DNA from: an uncultured Eubacteriales bacterium
GTDB taxonomy: Bacteria > Bacillota > Clostridia > UMGS1810
Reading direction: 5' to 3'
Length of the DNA: 10,278 nt
Assembly: GCA_900555295.1 (NCBI GenBank)
Contig: USKN01000051.1
Location: 1-10,278 of the forward strand
In this document: positions 1-7,660 of the stretch, in pieces
How positions within the stretch are numbered: the stretch's first letter is position 1
How the letters are laid out: each line of letters starts with the position of its first letter
Translations under genes and position numbers: made by a program
Notes under the pieces: model-generated
Databases searched by the model: none
Told to the model about the DNA's origin: nothing
The model's input: the letters and a program-made list of their open reading frames with translations, nothing else

Positions 1-164
1 TTTCGTTTATATGGCTTATGGCTATGTGGGTACTTATAATTATTATGATTGTAAAATTCAGCAAAATAAACAAATGTGCGGCATATTTACAAATACCGTA
101 CCTTATTTGGACAACATTTGCCGCGTATCTTAATTTGGCAATATATATTTTAAACAGAAGTTGA
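1..164 (+). CDS. tspO: TspO/MBR family membrane protein, C-terminal part
   Basis: Only the last 53 residues are in the window, in the frame starting at base 3 and stopping at TGA 162-164; the 5' part lies beyond the left edge. The visible part is one hydrophobic segment (WLMAMWVLIIIMIVKF) and a second one beginning AAYLQIPYLIWTTFAAYLN and ending AIYILNR. The pattern of P-Y-L-x-W, then F-A-x-x-L-N, then a final aromatic/LN is the hallmark of the last two helices of TspO/MBR (tryptophan-rich sensory protein, peripheral benzodiazepine receptor-like). Family members are five-helix membrane proteins that bind porphyrins and related ligands; the physiological role in Firmicutes is unsettled. The stop codon lies inside the -35 hexamer of the next promoter. 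Identification rests on the C-terminal signature alone. Confidence 0.8.
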   Translation, partial: SFIWLMAMWVLIIIMIVKFSKINKCAAYLQIPYLIWTTFAAYLNLAIYILNRS

Positions 165-189
165 CAAATTACAAATAATGTATTATAAT
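161..189 (+). promoter_or_regulatory. Sigma-A promoter of the PspC-domain gene
   Basis: A perfect TTGACA (161-166), a 17-base spacer and a perfect TATAAT (184-189) precede the pspC-like gene by about 35 bases. The tspO stop TGA (162-164) is embedded in the -35 box, so the downstream gene has its own promoter despite the tight packing. A start of transcription near base 196 would give a leader of about 28 bases holding the ribosome binding site. Confidence 0.85.
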
Positions 190-223
190 TTTTGTAACAT
201 AAAATTAGGCGGTGAAATTACAA

Positions 224-409
224 ATGAAAAGATTATATAAATCACGCACCGACAGAAAACTTTGCGGTGTATGCGGCGGTATTGCCGAATATTTTAATAT
301 TGATTCAACCATTGTACGTCTTGGCTGGGTTATTCTTGTTGCTTGTTTCGGCACAGGAATACTTGCATATATTTTGGCGGCAATTATTATGTCGGAGCCT
401 GAATATTAA
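224..409 (+). CDS. Small PspC-domain membrane protein
   Basis: A 61-residue protein made up almost entirely of one PspC domain. It has a short basic N-terminus (MKRLYKSRTDRK), then the signature LCGVCGGIAEYFNIDSTIVR (residues 13-32), then one hydrophobic membrane segment (about 33-56) and a short acidic tail. PspC in proteobacteria senses envelope stress with PspB. Stand-alone PspC proteins of this size are common in Firmicutes, where their role is less clear; inner-membrane location is expected. ATG 224 is chosen because the ribosome binding site AGGCGGTG (206-213) lies 10 bases upstream. A GTG at 212 would overlap that site. The gene has its own promoter and is followed by a strong terminator, so it is probably monocistronic. 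Confidence 0.85.
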   Translation: MKRLYKSRTDRKLCGVCGGIAEYFNIDSTIVRLGWVILVACFGTGILAYILAAIIMSEPEY

Positions 410-469
410 AATTAAAAGTGGCTGCATCAAAATGCACAGACCACATAAAGAAATATTTTCCTAAGTTCC

Positions 470-517
470 CAAAAGATGGTGAAGCAAAACGAAATTGCTT
501 TGCTTCACCATCTTTTG
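470..517. terminator. Bidirectional intrinsic terminator
   Basis: Bases 471-488 and 499-516 are perfect reverse complements (18 bp, 19 with the flanking C470-G517), with a 10-base loop. The outer ends are AAAA on the left and TTTT on the right, giving a U-tract in either direction. It sits between the convergent PspC gene (stop at 409) and the hydrolase gene (stop at 538), so it can end both transcripts. The stem contains the readable core GATGGTGAAGC. Confidence 0.85.
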
Positions 518-537
518 CAGTATTATTTATATATTCG

Positions 538-1338
538 TTAATCATCAAACTTATTTATCCATTTAACTGCGTCAAAAATCCAATTTTGAGCATCGGGAAC
601 AACCCACCCCGTAATTTTGTTTGCAAGCGCAAATCCGTGCAGAGCATCCGGATATATATGCATTTCGTACGGAATATTATAATCCGACAATGCGTTTGCA
701 AGCACAAGTGAGTTACGTACCGAAACCATTTCATCATTTGCACCGTGCGCAATAAATGCAGGACAGCATTTTTCATCAATGCACGTTTCGAGCGAATATT
801 TTTCAAGTTCGGTAAACGACGGTGTTTGCGTACCTAATATATTGTAAAAAGAACCCAAATGCGCTCCCTTTACCAATCCCGATACAACAGGATATATAGG
901 CAACATTCCGCACGGCTTGTTATATCCGTACGGCATATCAACAGAGTCATATATTTCGGGCAAATGCCATAAACACGAAAGTGCAACACAAAGGTGACCG
1001 CCTGCCGAATATCCGTTTACAAATACTCTGTCCTTGTCGGTTCCGTCTTTTTCGGCATTGTCTTTTATATATTTCATTGCAAGCGACGCTTCAATTAACG
1101 GACGCGGAAAGAGCGCCTTTTCTCCTACCGAATAATGCAGTACATACGCATTAAATCCGCTTGCCGCAAAATGCAATGCAATCGGGTCGCCCTCTCTGTC
1201 ATAACATACCTGTGAATATCCTCCTCCGGGTATAACAAGAACCGCACTTGCAGTCCTGTTTTCAAACTTATCGGGAATAAATGTATCCAAATATACATCT
1301 TTATTATTCTCCATAAGGTAAACACGTTCACATTTCAT
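538..1338 (-). CDS. Alpha/beta-hydrolase (esterase/lipase-like)
   Basis: A 266-residue alpha/beta-hydrolase of the BD-FAE/acetyl-esterase type. Seen in sequence: an oxyanion-hole motif PGGGYS (37-42), the nucleophile elbow G-Y-S-A-G-G with Ser111, an acid in HGANDEMV (Asp202) and the final DALHGF with His234. The complete Ser-Asp-His triad has normal spacing. There is no signal peptide, so it is probably a cytoplasmic ester hydrolase; the substrate cannot be read from sequence. ATG 1336-1338 has GGAG 8 bases upstream. It is the last gene of the minus-strand run, 14 bases after the GIY-YIG gene and probably in the pheST transcript. Transcription then meets the 470-517 hairpin. Family assignment is firm, substrate unknown. 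Confidence 0.88.
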   Translation of the reverse strand: MKCERVYLMENNKDVYLDTFIPDKFENRTASAVLVIPGGGYSQVCYDREGDPIALHFAASGFNAYVLHYSVGEKALFPRPLIEASLAMKYIKDNAEKDGTDKDRVFVNGYSAGGHLCVALSCLWHLPEIYDSVDMPYGYNKPCGMLPIYPVVSGLVKGAHLGSFYNILGTQTPSFTELEKYSLETCIDEKCCPAFIAHGANDEMVSVRNSLVLANALSDYNIPYEMHIYPDALHGFALANKITGWVVPDAQNWIFDAVKWINKFDD

Positions 1339-1352
1339 AACAATAACTCCTA

Positions 1353-1697
1353 TCAGACTCTGTCATTTTCAAGACATATTTTAAGATTGATATTATTTAT
1401 AAATCTGTATTGGTCGGCATTTTCCAAACCGCTTAATGCAGGTAAACTGCCGCTGCATTTTATAAGCTTTTCTTTATCGCTTCTTTTCAGCTTTTTTATA
1501 AAATATTCAAGTTTTGAGGCGGCACGTCTGTCTTCGCACCGCCATACCGCCTCAACCTCTTTTATACCGCGGCTGCGCGTATATTTTGCACAGCCGTCTT
1601 GTTTATAATAATGTTGTTTTATACGGGCACATACGTTTTTGGCAATCCCCGTATATAAAGTTTCGTCACAACACTTTACAATGTACACAAAATACAT
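1353..1697 (-). CDS. GIY-YIG domain protein (UPF0213/YhbQ-like)
   Basis: A 114-residue protein with one GIY-YIG nuclease-like domain. It starts VYIVKCCDETLYTGIAKN, where V-Y-I (4-6) stands for GIY and Y-T-G (15-17) for YIG. This is followed by the family's Arg25 in the N-x-x-x-R-I-x-x-H segment and the Glu64 of SKLEYFIKKLKR, the metal-binding catalytic position. This matches the stand-alone UPF0213/YhbQ family, predicted DNA-acting nucleases of poorly known function. Residues from about 88 to the end lie beyond the usual domain and look like an added tail. ATG 1695-1697 has a GGAG about 6 bases upstream. The gene begins 12 bases after pheT and ends 14 bases before the hydrolase, so co-transcription is likely. 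Confidence 0.85.
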   Translation of the reverse strand: MYFVYIVKCCDETLYTGIAKNVCARIKQHYYKQDGCAKYTRSRGIKEVEAVWRCEDRRAASKLEYFIKKLKRSDKEKLIKCSGSLPALSGLENADQYRFINNINLKICLENDRV

Positions 1698-1709
1698 ATT
1701 ACACTCCGT

Positions 1710-4118
1710 TTATCGCAATGTTATTCCAAGTTTTTGTTCAAGCTGTTTTAATATTGCTGCCGTAAATTTATCAGTTTCCTTTGCCGAGAGCTCTTTATGT
1801 TGCGGTGTAAACGTTACATTAAATGCCATACTCTTTTTGTACTGTCCTATTTGCTTGCCTCTGAATATATCAAACAATTTAACATCGGTTACATACTTGC
1901 AGCTTGATTTTATTACATTTTCTATTTCGCCGCAAGTTATTTTTTCATCGCAAACAAAAGCAAAGTCACGCTTTACAACGGGAAATTCCGGTATGGGAGT
2001 ATATCTGAACGATTTATTAAAGTGTTTTGCAAGCAATGTATAATCTATTTGCGCAACAAATACGGGTTTTTGCAGTGCAAGCTCATCACACACCGTGTGC
2101 GCAAGCTGACCCATAAATCCTATTTGCTCTCCACCGCACATTATACGTGCCGAAACATTGGGGTGCAGAAAATACTTACTATAATATTCTTCTTTTTCGT
2201 AAGTAAACTCAATATTAAAATCATCCGCAATGCCTTCAACCATTCCTTTAAGCGTAAAAAATGTTTCATTATCACCGTATATGCCTATGCAAACGGTTTT
2301 GTTTTCATTGGGTTGTTTTACAAGCGGCAATTCGTCTGCCTTAAATACATTTGCCACTTCAAAAAAACGTCCTCCGTTATTACCGCGTCTATAGTTTTTT
2401 AAAATGGTATTAACCATATTGGGCACAAGCGACGTGCACATAATCGAATAATTTTCGCTTATGGGGTTGGCAATTTTTATTGCGTTTCTATCAGGCGCGT
2501 CATCGGGCAAATGAAGCATATCCAAATCGGCGGGCGAATAAAAACTGTAGTTTATAATTTCAAATCCACCCTGCATTTTAACTGCATTTTTAAGTTTAAG
2601 CTCAAGTCTTTGTTTTTCGTTTAAACCGCCGTTTGTAACTTTTGCCGTATAAAGATAACTCGGTACAATATGGTCGTACCCGTACATACGTATAACTTCT
2701 TCCGCCAAATCCTCATATCCGAACACATCTTCACGGTACGGCGGAGCGGTAACGGTAAGTTCATTTCCGTTTACTTCAACCTCAAATTCAAGATTTTTAA
2801 GAATTTTGCAAATTGTATCGCATTTTACCTCTATACCGAGAACTCTGTTTATTTTATCGGGTGTTGTTTTAATTACGGTACGGTTTATTTTACCGTTTGC
2901 CCAAACATCAAAGTGTGTTGCCGAAATGGTACCGCAGCCAAACTCCTCCACAAGGTGAAGTGCTCTTTTTATTGCCATACCTGTTGTATATTCATCCACA
3001 CCTTTGCAAAACTTTGCCGACGAATCCGATGACTGCCCCAAATTACGCGAAGTTTTTCTTACACTGTCACGTGCAAATTTGGCCGATTCAAAAACCACAT
3101 CTTTTGTTTCGGGTTTTATCTCGCTGTTGAGTCCGCCCATAATACCTGCAAGAGCAACAGGCTTTTGACTGTCGCATATTACAAGATTTGTTTCGTCAAG
3201 TTTAAATTCTTTTTCATCAAGTGTGGTAATTTTTTCACCGTTATGCGCACGGCGAACATCTATTGATTTTCCGTCAAGCGTAGATAAATCAAACGCGTGC
3301 ATAGGCTGACCGAGCTCCAAAAGAACAAAGTTTGTAATATCAACCATATTGCTAATTGAATTAAGTCCGCAAAGTGCAAGGCGTTTTCTTATCCACGCCG
3401 GAGATTTATCTATTTTTACGTCCTTAACATAATGTGCAATGTAGCGCGGGCATAAATCCTGTGCTTCAACCTTAACGGAAATATCACTGTCGTTTGCCTC
3501 GCTATGCTCTTTGTAATCATAACTCGGTTCTTTTACGGGTTTTTCCAAAATTGCCGCAACCTCACGCGCTATACCCAATACAGACTGACAATCGGGGCGG
3601 TTTGCGGTAATTCCTATATCAAAAATATAGTCGTCAAGACCCACAACCTTTCTTATATCAACACCTACATCCGTACCTTCCTTTAAAATAAGTATTCCGT
3701 ATACGTCGGCACCCTCATACCAATCATCATTAATACCGAGTTCCTCGCCCGAACACATCATACCTTCCGATACAACACCGCGAAGCTTTCCTTTTTTTAT
3801 TTTTACTCCGCCCGGCAAACTTGCTCCGTCAAGCGCAACAGGTACAACCGCTCCTTCAAATATATTATCGGCACCTGTAACAATTTGAATATTCTGGCCG
3901 TACACACTTCCGCAGTTTACACTGCATATTTGCAAATGGTCCGAATCCTCGTGCTTTTTAATGCTTGTAATTTTACCCGTTACAACTTTATCAACTTCGC
4001 TACCCAAATATATGAGCTCTTCAACTTCAAAACCACACGACAGCAATTTTTCCTGAAGTTCCTGCGCACAAATTTCTATATCAACATAATCTTTTAACCA
4101 ACTAAACGGTACTTTCAT
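1710..4118 (-). CDS. pheT: Phenylalanyl-tRNA synthetase, beta subunit
   Basis: An 802-residue protein of normal full length for bacterial PheT. With PheS it forms the alpha2-beta2 enzyme that charges tRNA-Phe in the cytoplasm. Domains in order: the N-terminal MKVPFSWLKDYV; an EMAP-II-like OB-fold tRNA-binding domain (about 42-150, with TGADNIFEG and SEGMMCSGEELG); the B3/B4 editing domain (about 210-390, with NMVDITNFVLLELGQPMHAFD at 257-277); B5 (about 400-475); a catalytic-like core (about 490-700); and a C-terminal FDX-ACB anticodon-binding domain beginning near YTPIPEFPVVKRDFAFV. ATG 4116-4118 follows the pheS stop by 6 bases. Its ribosome binding site GGGGAGGT (4127-4134) consists of the last pheS codons, indicating translational coupling. 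No frameshift or missing domain is seen. Confidence 0.97.
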   Translation of the reverse strand: MKVPFSWLKDYVDIEICAQELQEKLLSCGFEVEELIYLGSEVDKVVTGKITSIKKHEDSDHLQICSVNCGSVYGQNIQIVTGADNIFEGAVVPVALDGASLPGGVKIKKGKLRGVVSEGMMCSGEELGINDDWYEGADVYGILILKEGTDVGVDIRKVVGLDDYIFDIGITANRPDCQSVLGIAREVAAILEKPVKEPSYDYKEHSEANDSDISVKVEAQDLCPRYIAHYVKDVKIDKSPAWIRKRLALCGLNSISNMVDITNFVLLELGQPMHAFDLSTLDGKSIDVRRAHNGEKITTLDEKEFKLDETNLVICDSQKPVALAGIMGGLNSEIKPETKDVVFESAKFARDSVRKTSRNLGQSSDSSAKFCKGVDEYTTGMAIKRALHLVEEFGCGTISATHFDVWANGKINRTVIKTTPDKINRVLGIEVKCDTICKILKNLEFEVEVNGNELTVTAPPYREDVFGYEDLAEEVIRMYGYDHIVPSYLYTAKVTNGGLNEKQRLELKLKNAVKMQGGFEIINYSFYSPADLDMLHLPDDAPDRNAIKIANPISENYSIMCTSLVPNMVNTILKNYRRGNNGGRFFEVANVFKADELPLVKQPNENKTVCIGIYGDNETFFTLKGMVEGIADDFNIEFTYEKEEYYSKYFLHPNVSARIMCGGEQIGFMGQLAHTVCDELALQKPVFVAQIDYTLLAKHFNKSFRYTPIPEFPVVKRDFAFVCDEKITCGEIENVIKSSCKYVTDVKLFDIFRGKQIGQYKKSMAFNVTFTPQHKELSAKETDKFTAAILKQLEQKLGITLR

Positions 4119-4124
4119 TATTTA

Positions 4125-5159
4125 TTACCTCCCCTGCTGTTTAAACTGCTTTAACGTACGAATATCGTTATCAAACAGTATATGAATATTATTAATTCCG
4201 TATTTAAGCATTGCAATTCGGTCAAGACCCACACCAAATGCAAGACCCGAATATTTTTCGGGGTCAATTCCGCATTCTTCAAGAACCTTACGGTTTACAA
4301 TGCCTCCTCCGAGAACTTCTATCCAACCTGTTCCCTTGCAAAGCTTACAGCCTTTGCCACCGCATTCGCAGCACGTAACGTCAATTTCAACGCTCGGCTC
4401 GGTAAACGGAAAATATGACGGGCGCAAACGTGTTTTTGTATCGCCGCTGAAAAGCGCTTTTGCAAGCATATCGAGCATTCCGTGCAAATCGCAAAGAGAT
4501 ATACCCTCGTCAACGACAAGCCCCTCCATTTGATGAAACATAGGAGTATGCGTTGCGTCATCATCCGAACGGAAAACGCGTCCGGGGCTTAAAACTTTTA
4601 TCGGGGGTTTTTTAGCCTCCATAGTACGTATTTGCCCCGGCGATGTTTGCGTTCTCAAAAGAATATCGTCCGTTATATAAAATGTATCCTGCTCCGCACG
4701 TGCGGGGTGGTCTGCCGGCACATTAAGCGCGGTAAAGTTATAGTAATCGGTTTCAACTTCGGGGCCTTCAAAAACATCAAATCCCATACCTGTAAATATA
4801 TCAATCATTTGCTGTCTTATAAGTGTTGTGGGATGAAGTGAACCCGTTTCGTTTTTAACGGCAGGCATAGTAATATCTACCGCCTCGCCTGCATTTTTCT
4901 TTGCAAGCTCATCTTTTTTTATTACCTCCTCCGCTTCATCAAAACGTTTTTCGGCCCAGCCTTTAAACTCATTTATAAGTTTACCGAGTTTGGGGCGTTC
5001 GTCCGCACTCACGTTTTTAAGTTCTGTCATAAGGCGCGGTATTTCTCCCGCCTTTTTGCTTAAATACTTTTCTCTGATTGTCTTAAATGCCTCGCGACCC
5101 TTTTCACCGTTCAGTTCGTCGGCAATCTGACTTTTTAATTGTTCGATTTTTTCTTTCAT
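4125..5159 (-). CDS. pheS: Phenylalanyl-tRNA synthetase, alpha subunit
   Basis: A 344-residue catalytic subunit of phenylalanyl-tRNA synthetase. It has an N-terminal coiled-coil arm (about 1-90), the linker HPTTLIRQQMIDIF and motif 1 region (109-154, with GFDVFEGPEVE), motif 2 (FRSDDDATHTPMFHQMEG, 196-213), the Phe-pocket segments FTEPSVE (252-258) and GLAFG (305-309), and motif 3 GVGLDRIAMLKYG (309-321). Ala307 in GLAFG probably matches the pocket-size residue Ala294 of E. coli PheS. CxxC pairs at 263/266 and 271/274 form the cysteine-rich insert common in bacterial PheS. ATG 5157-5159 is chosen because GGAGGTT (5167-5173) lies 7 bases upstream; a TTG at 5174 would overlap that site. Expression is controlled by the T-box leader upstream. 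Confidence 0.97.
   Translation of the reverse strand: MKEKIEQLKSQIADELNGEKGREAFKTIREKYLSKKAGEIPRLMTELKNVSADERPKLGKLINEFKGWAEKRFDEAEEVIKKDELAKKNAGEAVDITMPAVKNETGSLHPTTLIRQQMIDIFTGMGFDVFEGPEVETDYYNFTALNVPADHPARAEQDTFYITDDILLRTQTSPGQIRTMEAKKPPIKVLSPGRVFRSDDDATHTPMFHQMEGLVVDEGISLCDLHGMLDMLAKALFSGDTKTRLRPSYFPFTEPSVEIDVTCCECGGKGCKLCKGTGWIEVLGGGIVNRKVLEECGIDPEKYSGLAFGVGLDRIAMLKYGINNIHILFDNDIRTLKQFKQQGR
4127..4134 (-). promoter_or_regulatory. pheT ribosome binding site inside pheS
   Basis: On the minus strand GGGGAGGT is formed by the last two sense codons of pheS (GGG AGG) and the first base of its TAA stop, 8 bases before the pheT ATG. A ribosome finishing pheS therefore stands on the pheT binding site. 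This fits coupled, equal synthesis of the two subunits. Confidence 0.8.
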
Positions 5160-5186
5160 CAAAATAACCTCCAAAATTTATACACT

Positions 5187-5224
5187 AAAAAAGCAACCGC
5201 GTCCACACAAAGGGACGAGATTGC
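5187..5224 (-). terminator. T-box-controlled terminator before pheS
   Basis: On the minus strand GCAATCTCGTCC pairs with GGACGCGGTTGC (arms 5213-5224 and 5193-5204; CGTCC/GGACG and GCAA/TTGC, with a 3-base internal mismatch). Six Ts follow (5192-5187). The left arm overlaps the T-box antiterminator region, so the two folds exclude each other. This is the standard switch of the T-box class. Confidence 0.9.
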
Positions 5225-5465
5225 TCGCGGTACCACCCTAATTCGGAATATTCTAATTCCGCACTTTTAAAATGTGCCGTATGCCGCACACGCACCCGAT
5301 TAACAAGCAAATATTATAAATTGAAATAAAATTTACCCTTTACTGCGGGAAGCTCCAACGCTGAAATTCGGCAAAATAAATTATAAAAGTACTTTCAGCC
5401 TATGATACTTTTTCTCTAAAAATAATTAATGCAATTTTGCTTACTTACACGCCTTCACAGCCTAT
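5187..5465 (-). ncRNA. T-box riboswitch leader of pheST (tRNA-Phe specific)
   Basis: A tRNA-sensing transcriptional attenuator that lets pheST be read only when uncharged tRNA-Phe is plentiful. The conserved T-box AGGGTGGTACCGCG is at 5226-5239 on the minus strand. Its UGGU would pair with an ACCA tRNA end, as expected for discriminator A73. Stem I can be drawn from paired blocks: 5434-5440 with 5371-5377, 5422-5427 with 5379-5384, and 5406-5412 with 5385-5391, closing a terminal loop that holds GGCTGAAAG. An AG-rich 5'-side bulge and an AGTA on the 5' side of the specifier loop are present. The specifier reads CGAA-T-UUC-A, with UUC (Phe) at 5363-5365, placed as in the B. subtilis glyQS leader (CGAA-A-GGC-A). 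A small hairpin at 5244-5261 may be Stem III. Confidence 0.93.
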
Positions 5466-5471
5466 GATATA

Positions 5472-5500
5472 ATTATAAACAAAATATATCGGTTTGTCAA
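5472..5500 (-). promoter_or_regulatory. Sigma-A promoter of the pheST operon
   Basis: On the minus strand TTGACA (5500-5495), 17 bases and TATAAT (5477-5472) form a perfect consensus. Transcription would begin near 5465, at the 5' edge of the T-box leader. Strong constitutive initiation with downstream attenuation fits T-box control. Confidence 0.92.
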
Positions 5501-5530
5501 GCCTTTTTTGCCCTTTATAAGCAACGGCTT

Positions 5531-6259
5531 TTATTGTACAAACCTGCCCGTAATATAATTATGCGCCTCGTTTTCTATTGTATCGTCTATTTCGCACAAA
5601 CTAAAATCCAAATTATCGGGATATCTTCTTAAAACGGCATTTTTTATAATTTTATCGGCAAGTTTGGGGTTTTTGGGTAAAAGCGGACCGTGCAAATACG
5701 TTCCTATTACATTTTTGTACACAACCCCCTCATAGCCGTCGCCGTTGTTGCCGTTGCCGTACAAAACCCTGCCAAACGGTGTATGATTATTTATATATGT
5801 TCTTCCGCCGTGGTTTTCAAATCCCACAACGGTTGAATTTGCAAATGCACTATCAAGAACTATATTTCCTATAAGACGTCCCTGCTTTTGCTCCGTATAA
5901 ATATCAAGCAATTCAAGACCCGGTATTGTTTCGTTTTCGAGCTTATAATATTTACCCAAAAGCTGATAACCTCCGCATACTGCCAAAAGTACGCCGTTAT
6001 CCTCAACATATTCCTTTATTTGGTCTTTAATTTCACGCAGACGGTTACATACAATTTGCTGTTCTCTGTCCGAACCTCCGCCTATAAAAACAATGTCTGT
6101 TTCCTTTAAATCAATATCGTCATCAAGCTCATATTCTATTACTTCACATTCAATACCGCGTGCCTCGGCACGTCTTTTTAATGTTATAATATTTCCTCTG
6201 TCACCGTACAAATTTAAAAGGTCGGGAAAAAGATGTGCAATTGTTATTTTTTTGTTCAT
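5531..6259 (-). CDS. gatD: Lipid II isoglutaminyl synthase, glutaminase subunit GatD
   Basis: A 242-residue class I glutamine amidotransferase-like protein of the CobB/CobQ type. GatD frees ammonia from glutamine and passes it to MurT, which amidates the alpha-carboxyl of D-Glu in lipid II. Seen: N-terminal HLFPDLLNLYGDRGNI, FIGGGSDREQ (58-67), the nucleophile in AVCGGYQLLG (Cys95), QGRLIGN (Arg128) and the catalytic His190 in TYLHGPLL. These match Cys94, Arg128 and His189 of S. aureus GatD almost residue for residue. The usual Glu of the amidotransferase triad is not evident, as expected for this family. The ATG overlaps the murT stop by 4 bases (ATGA), a sign of coupled translation and of partnership. 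No clear terminator follows before the pheST promoter. Confidence 0.95.
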   Translation of the reverse strand: MNKKITIAHLFPDLLNLYGDRGNIITLKRRAEARGIECEVIEYELDDDIDLKETDIVFIGGGSDREQQIVCNRLREIKDQIKEYVEDNGVLLAVCGGYQLLGKYYKLENETIPGLELLDIYTEQKQGRLIGNIVLDSAFANSTVVGFENHGGRTYINNHTPFGRVLYGNGNNGDGYEGVVYKNVIGTYLHGPLLPKNPKLADKIIKNAVLRRYPDNLDFSLCEIDDTIENEAHNYITGRFVQ

Positions 6260-7623
6260 TTTACTTTCTCCCCTTTTTTGTCCTCAAGCTCTTTTAAACT
6301 GTTTTGCGTATTAAACAATGCCGTATAATTTATAAGAACATAACATACCTTTCCGTTTTTATGAGCTATATCGTTTATTGTTTGAGTAGTGTTTTCTTTT
6401 ATTTCAATGTTTTCCATACCTGCATATTTAAGCCTTAATGCCATATCATACTTTCTTATACCCGACGCATAGAGAGTATCTATATTTGCGCCTTTAAGCT
6501 TTTCAAAATCCACATCCCAAATCCACGATACATCTCTGCCGTCCTGTGCATTGTCATTTAATACAACCATAACGTCTTTTTGTCTTGTATCGGCAATAAG
6601 AGTTGCAATTGCCTGGTTAAAGCCTGCGGGATTTTTTGAAAGATTAAGTATAACGGATTTTCCGTCTATTACAAACTGTTCCATTCGCCCTATTTGCGGC
6701 TTGTAGCTGTTAAAAACCTTGTTTGTTCCGTCGGCGTTTCCGCCCGACTGTATATATGCCGAAAAAGACGCCAACACATTATAAATATTATAAAATCCTC
6801 TGTAGTTTAAATTAAGTTCGGTTACTTTGGATTTATAGTATACATTAAATTTCATTTTTCCGTCAAGGTCAATATCTTTTGCTGCATAATCGGGCGCCGG
6901 ACGTTTAAAACCGCACTTTTCACAATAGTAATCGCCAAGCTGGCTGTAGTGATAATAATTGTATTTAAGCTCGTTACCGCATACAAGGCAAAAACGTCCC
7001 TCTTTAATTTCATTCACTTTAACGCTGCAATTTTCACTTATGCCGTAATATACCGCCTTTTTGCCGCGTCCGAAATTTGCGCACAAAGGGTCGTCGGCAT
7101 TTAATATAAGCTCAACATCACCCAATTTGTTAATTGCTTCGTTAAGCAAATTAATTGTAATATCTATTTCGCCGTATCTGTCCAGCTGATCGCGAAAGAG
7201 ATTTGTTATTACTATTTTATCGGGTTTAAAGTGATTAACCACACGTCTTAAACTTGCCTCATCACATTCTATTGCGGCATAATCCGCATTAAGTCTGCCG
7301 CCTATATCGGCACTTGCGGCAAATGCACAGGCAATACCGGGAAGCATATTTGCACCCACGCGGTTGCACACAACTTTATTGCCCTGTGCCAAAAGCAAAT
7401 CGCACAATAAATTATTTGTAGTGGTTTTGCCGTTTGTACCGCATACAACAATAATTTGTTTTTTTACCTGTGAGGCAAGGTCTTTAAGCATATACGGCGA
7501 TATTTTAAGCGCTATTTCGCCGGGAGTTGATGAGCCTTTTTTGCCCATTAATTTACCTGCGGTAATTAATATTTTACAAACCTGTACAGCAACAGCGTTT
7601 CTTATTTTTCTTACAATATTCAT
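6256..7623 (-). CDS. murT: Lipid II isoglutaminyl synthase, ligase subunit MurT
   Basis: A 455-residue Mur-ligase-like protein that activates D-Glu of the lipid II stem peptide with ATP; GatD supplies the ammonia. Domains: a short N-terminal segment with hydrophobic stretch, the Mur-ligase central domain with P-loop GTNGKTT (62-68) and NRVGANMLPGIA (87-98), then a zinc-ribbon insert with CLVC (212-215) and CEKC (234-237), which distinguishes MurT from MurC-F. Then follow the DUF1727-type C-terminal domain with LNLSKNPAGFNQ and the MurT hallmark DNAQDGRDVSWIWD (357-370). ATG 7621-7623 is preferred: it has GGAG 7 bases upstream and gives the usual MNIVRKIRNA start. A GTG at 7659 would add 12 residues but has no binding site. 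It has its own strong promoter, and gatD follows with overlap. Confidence 0.95.
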   Translation of the reverse strand: MNIVRKIRNAVAVQVCKILITAGKLMGKKGSSTPGEIALKISPYMLKDLASQVKKQIIVVCGTNGKTTTNNLLCDLLLAQGNKVVCNRVGANMLPGIACAFAASADIGGRLNADYAAIECDEASLRRVVNHFKPDKIVITNLFRDQLDRYGEIDITINLLNEAINKLGDVELILNADDPLCANFGRGKKAVYYGISENCSVKVNEIKEGRFCLVCGNELKYNYYHYSQLGDYYCEKCGFKRPAPDYAAKDIDLDGKMKFNVYYKSKVTELNLNYRGFYNIYNVLASFSAYIQSGGNADGTNKVFNSYKPQIGRMEQFVIDGKSVILNLSKNPAGFNQAIATLIADTRQKDVMVVLNDNAQDGRDVSWIWDVDFEKLKGANIDTLYASGIRKYDMALRLKYAGMENIEIKENTTQTINDIAHKNGKVCYVLINYTALFNTQNSLKELEDKKGEKVK

Positions 7624-7660
7624 AATAAGTCTCCAAATAAGCAATAAAATCCGACACACC

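Noticed and set aside
418..444. Imperfect hairpin GTGG-C-TGCAT / ATGCA-CAGA-CCAC after the PspC gene, as a terminator
   Set aside because: The stem is broken by an uneven internal loop and no T-run follows; the perfect hairpin at 470-517 is the better terminator.
1639..3032. Open frames on the plus strand opposite pheT
   Set aside because: They are antisense to a full-length conserved gene, lack ribosome binding sites and have low-complexity, Phe/Cys-rich translations.
5157..5174. TTG start at 5174 for pheS
   Set aside because: It would translate the ribosome binding site GGAGGTT itself; ATG 5159 is correctly spaced.
7621..7659. GTG start at 7659 for murT
   Set aside because: No ribosome binding site, and the added MCRILLLIWRLI would consist of leader sequence including the real binding site; ATG 7623 fits the family start.
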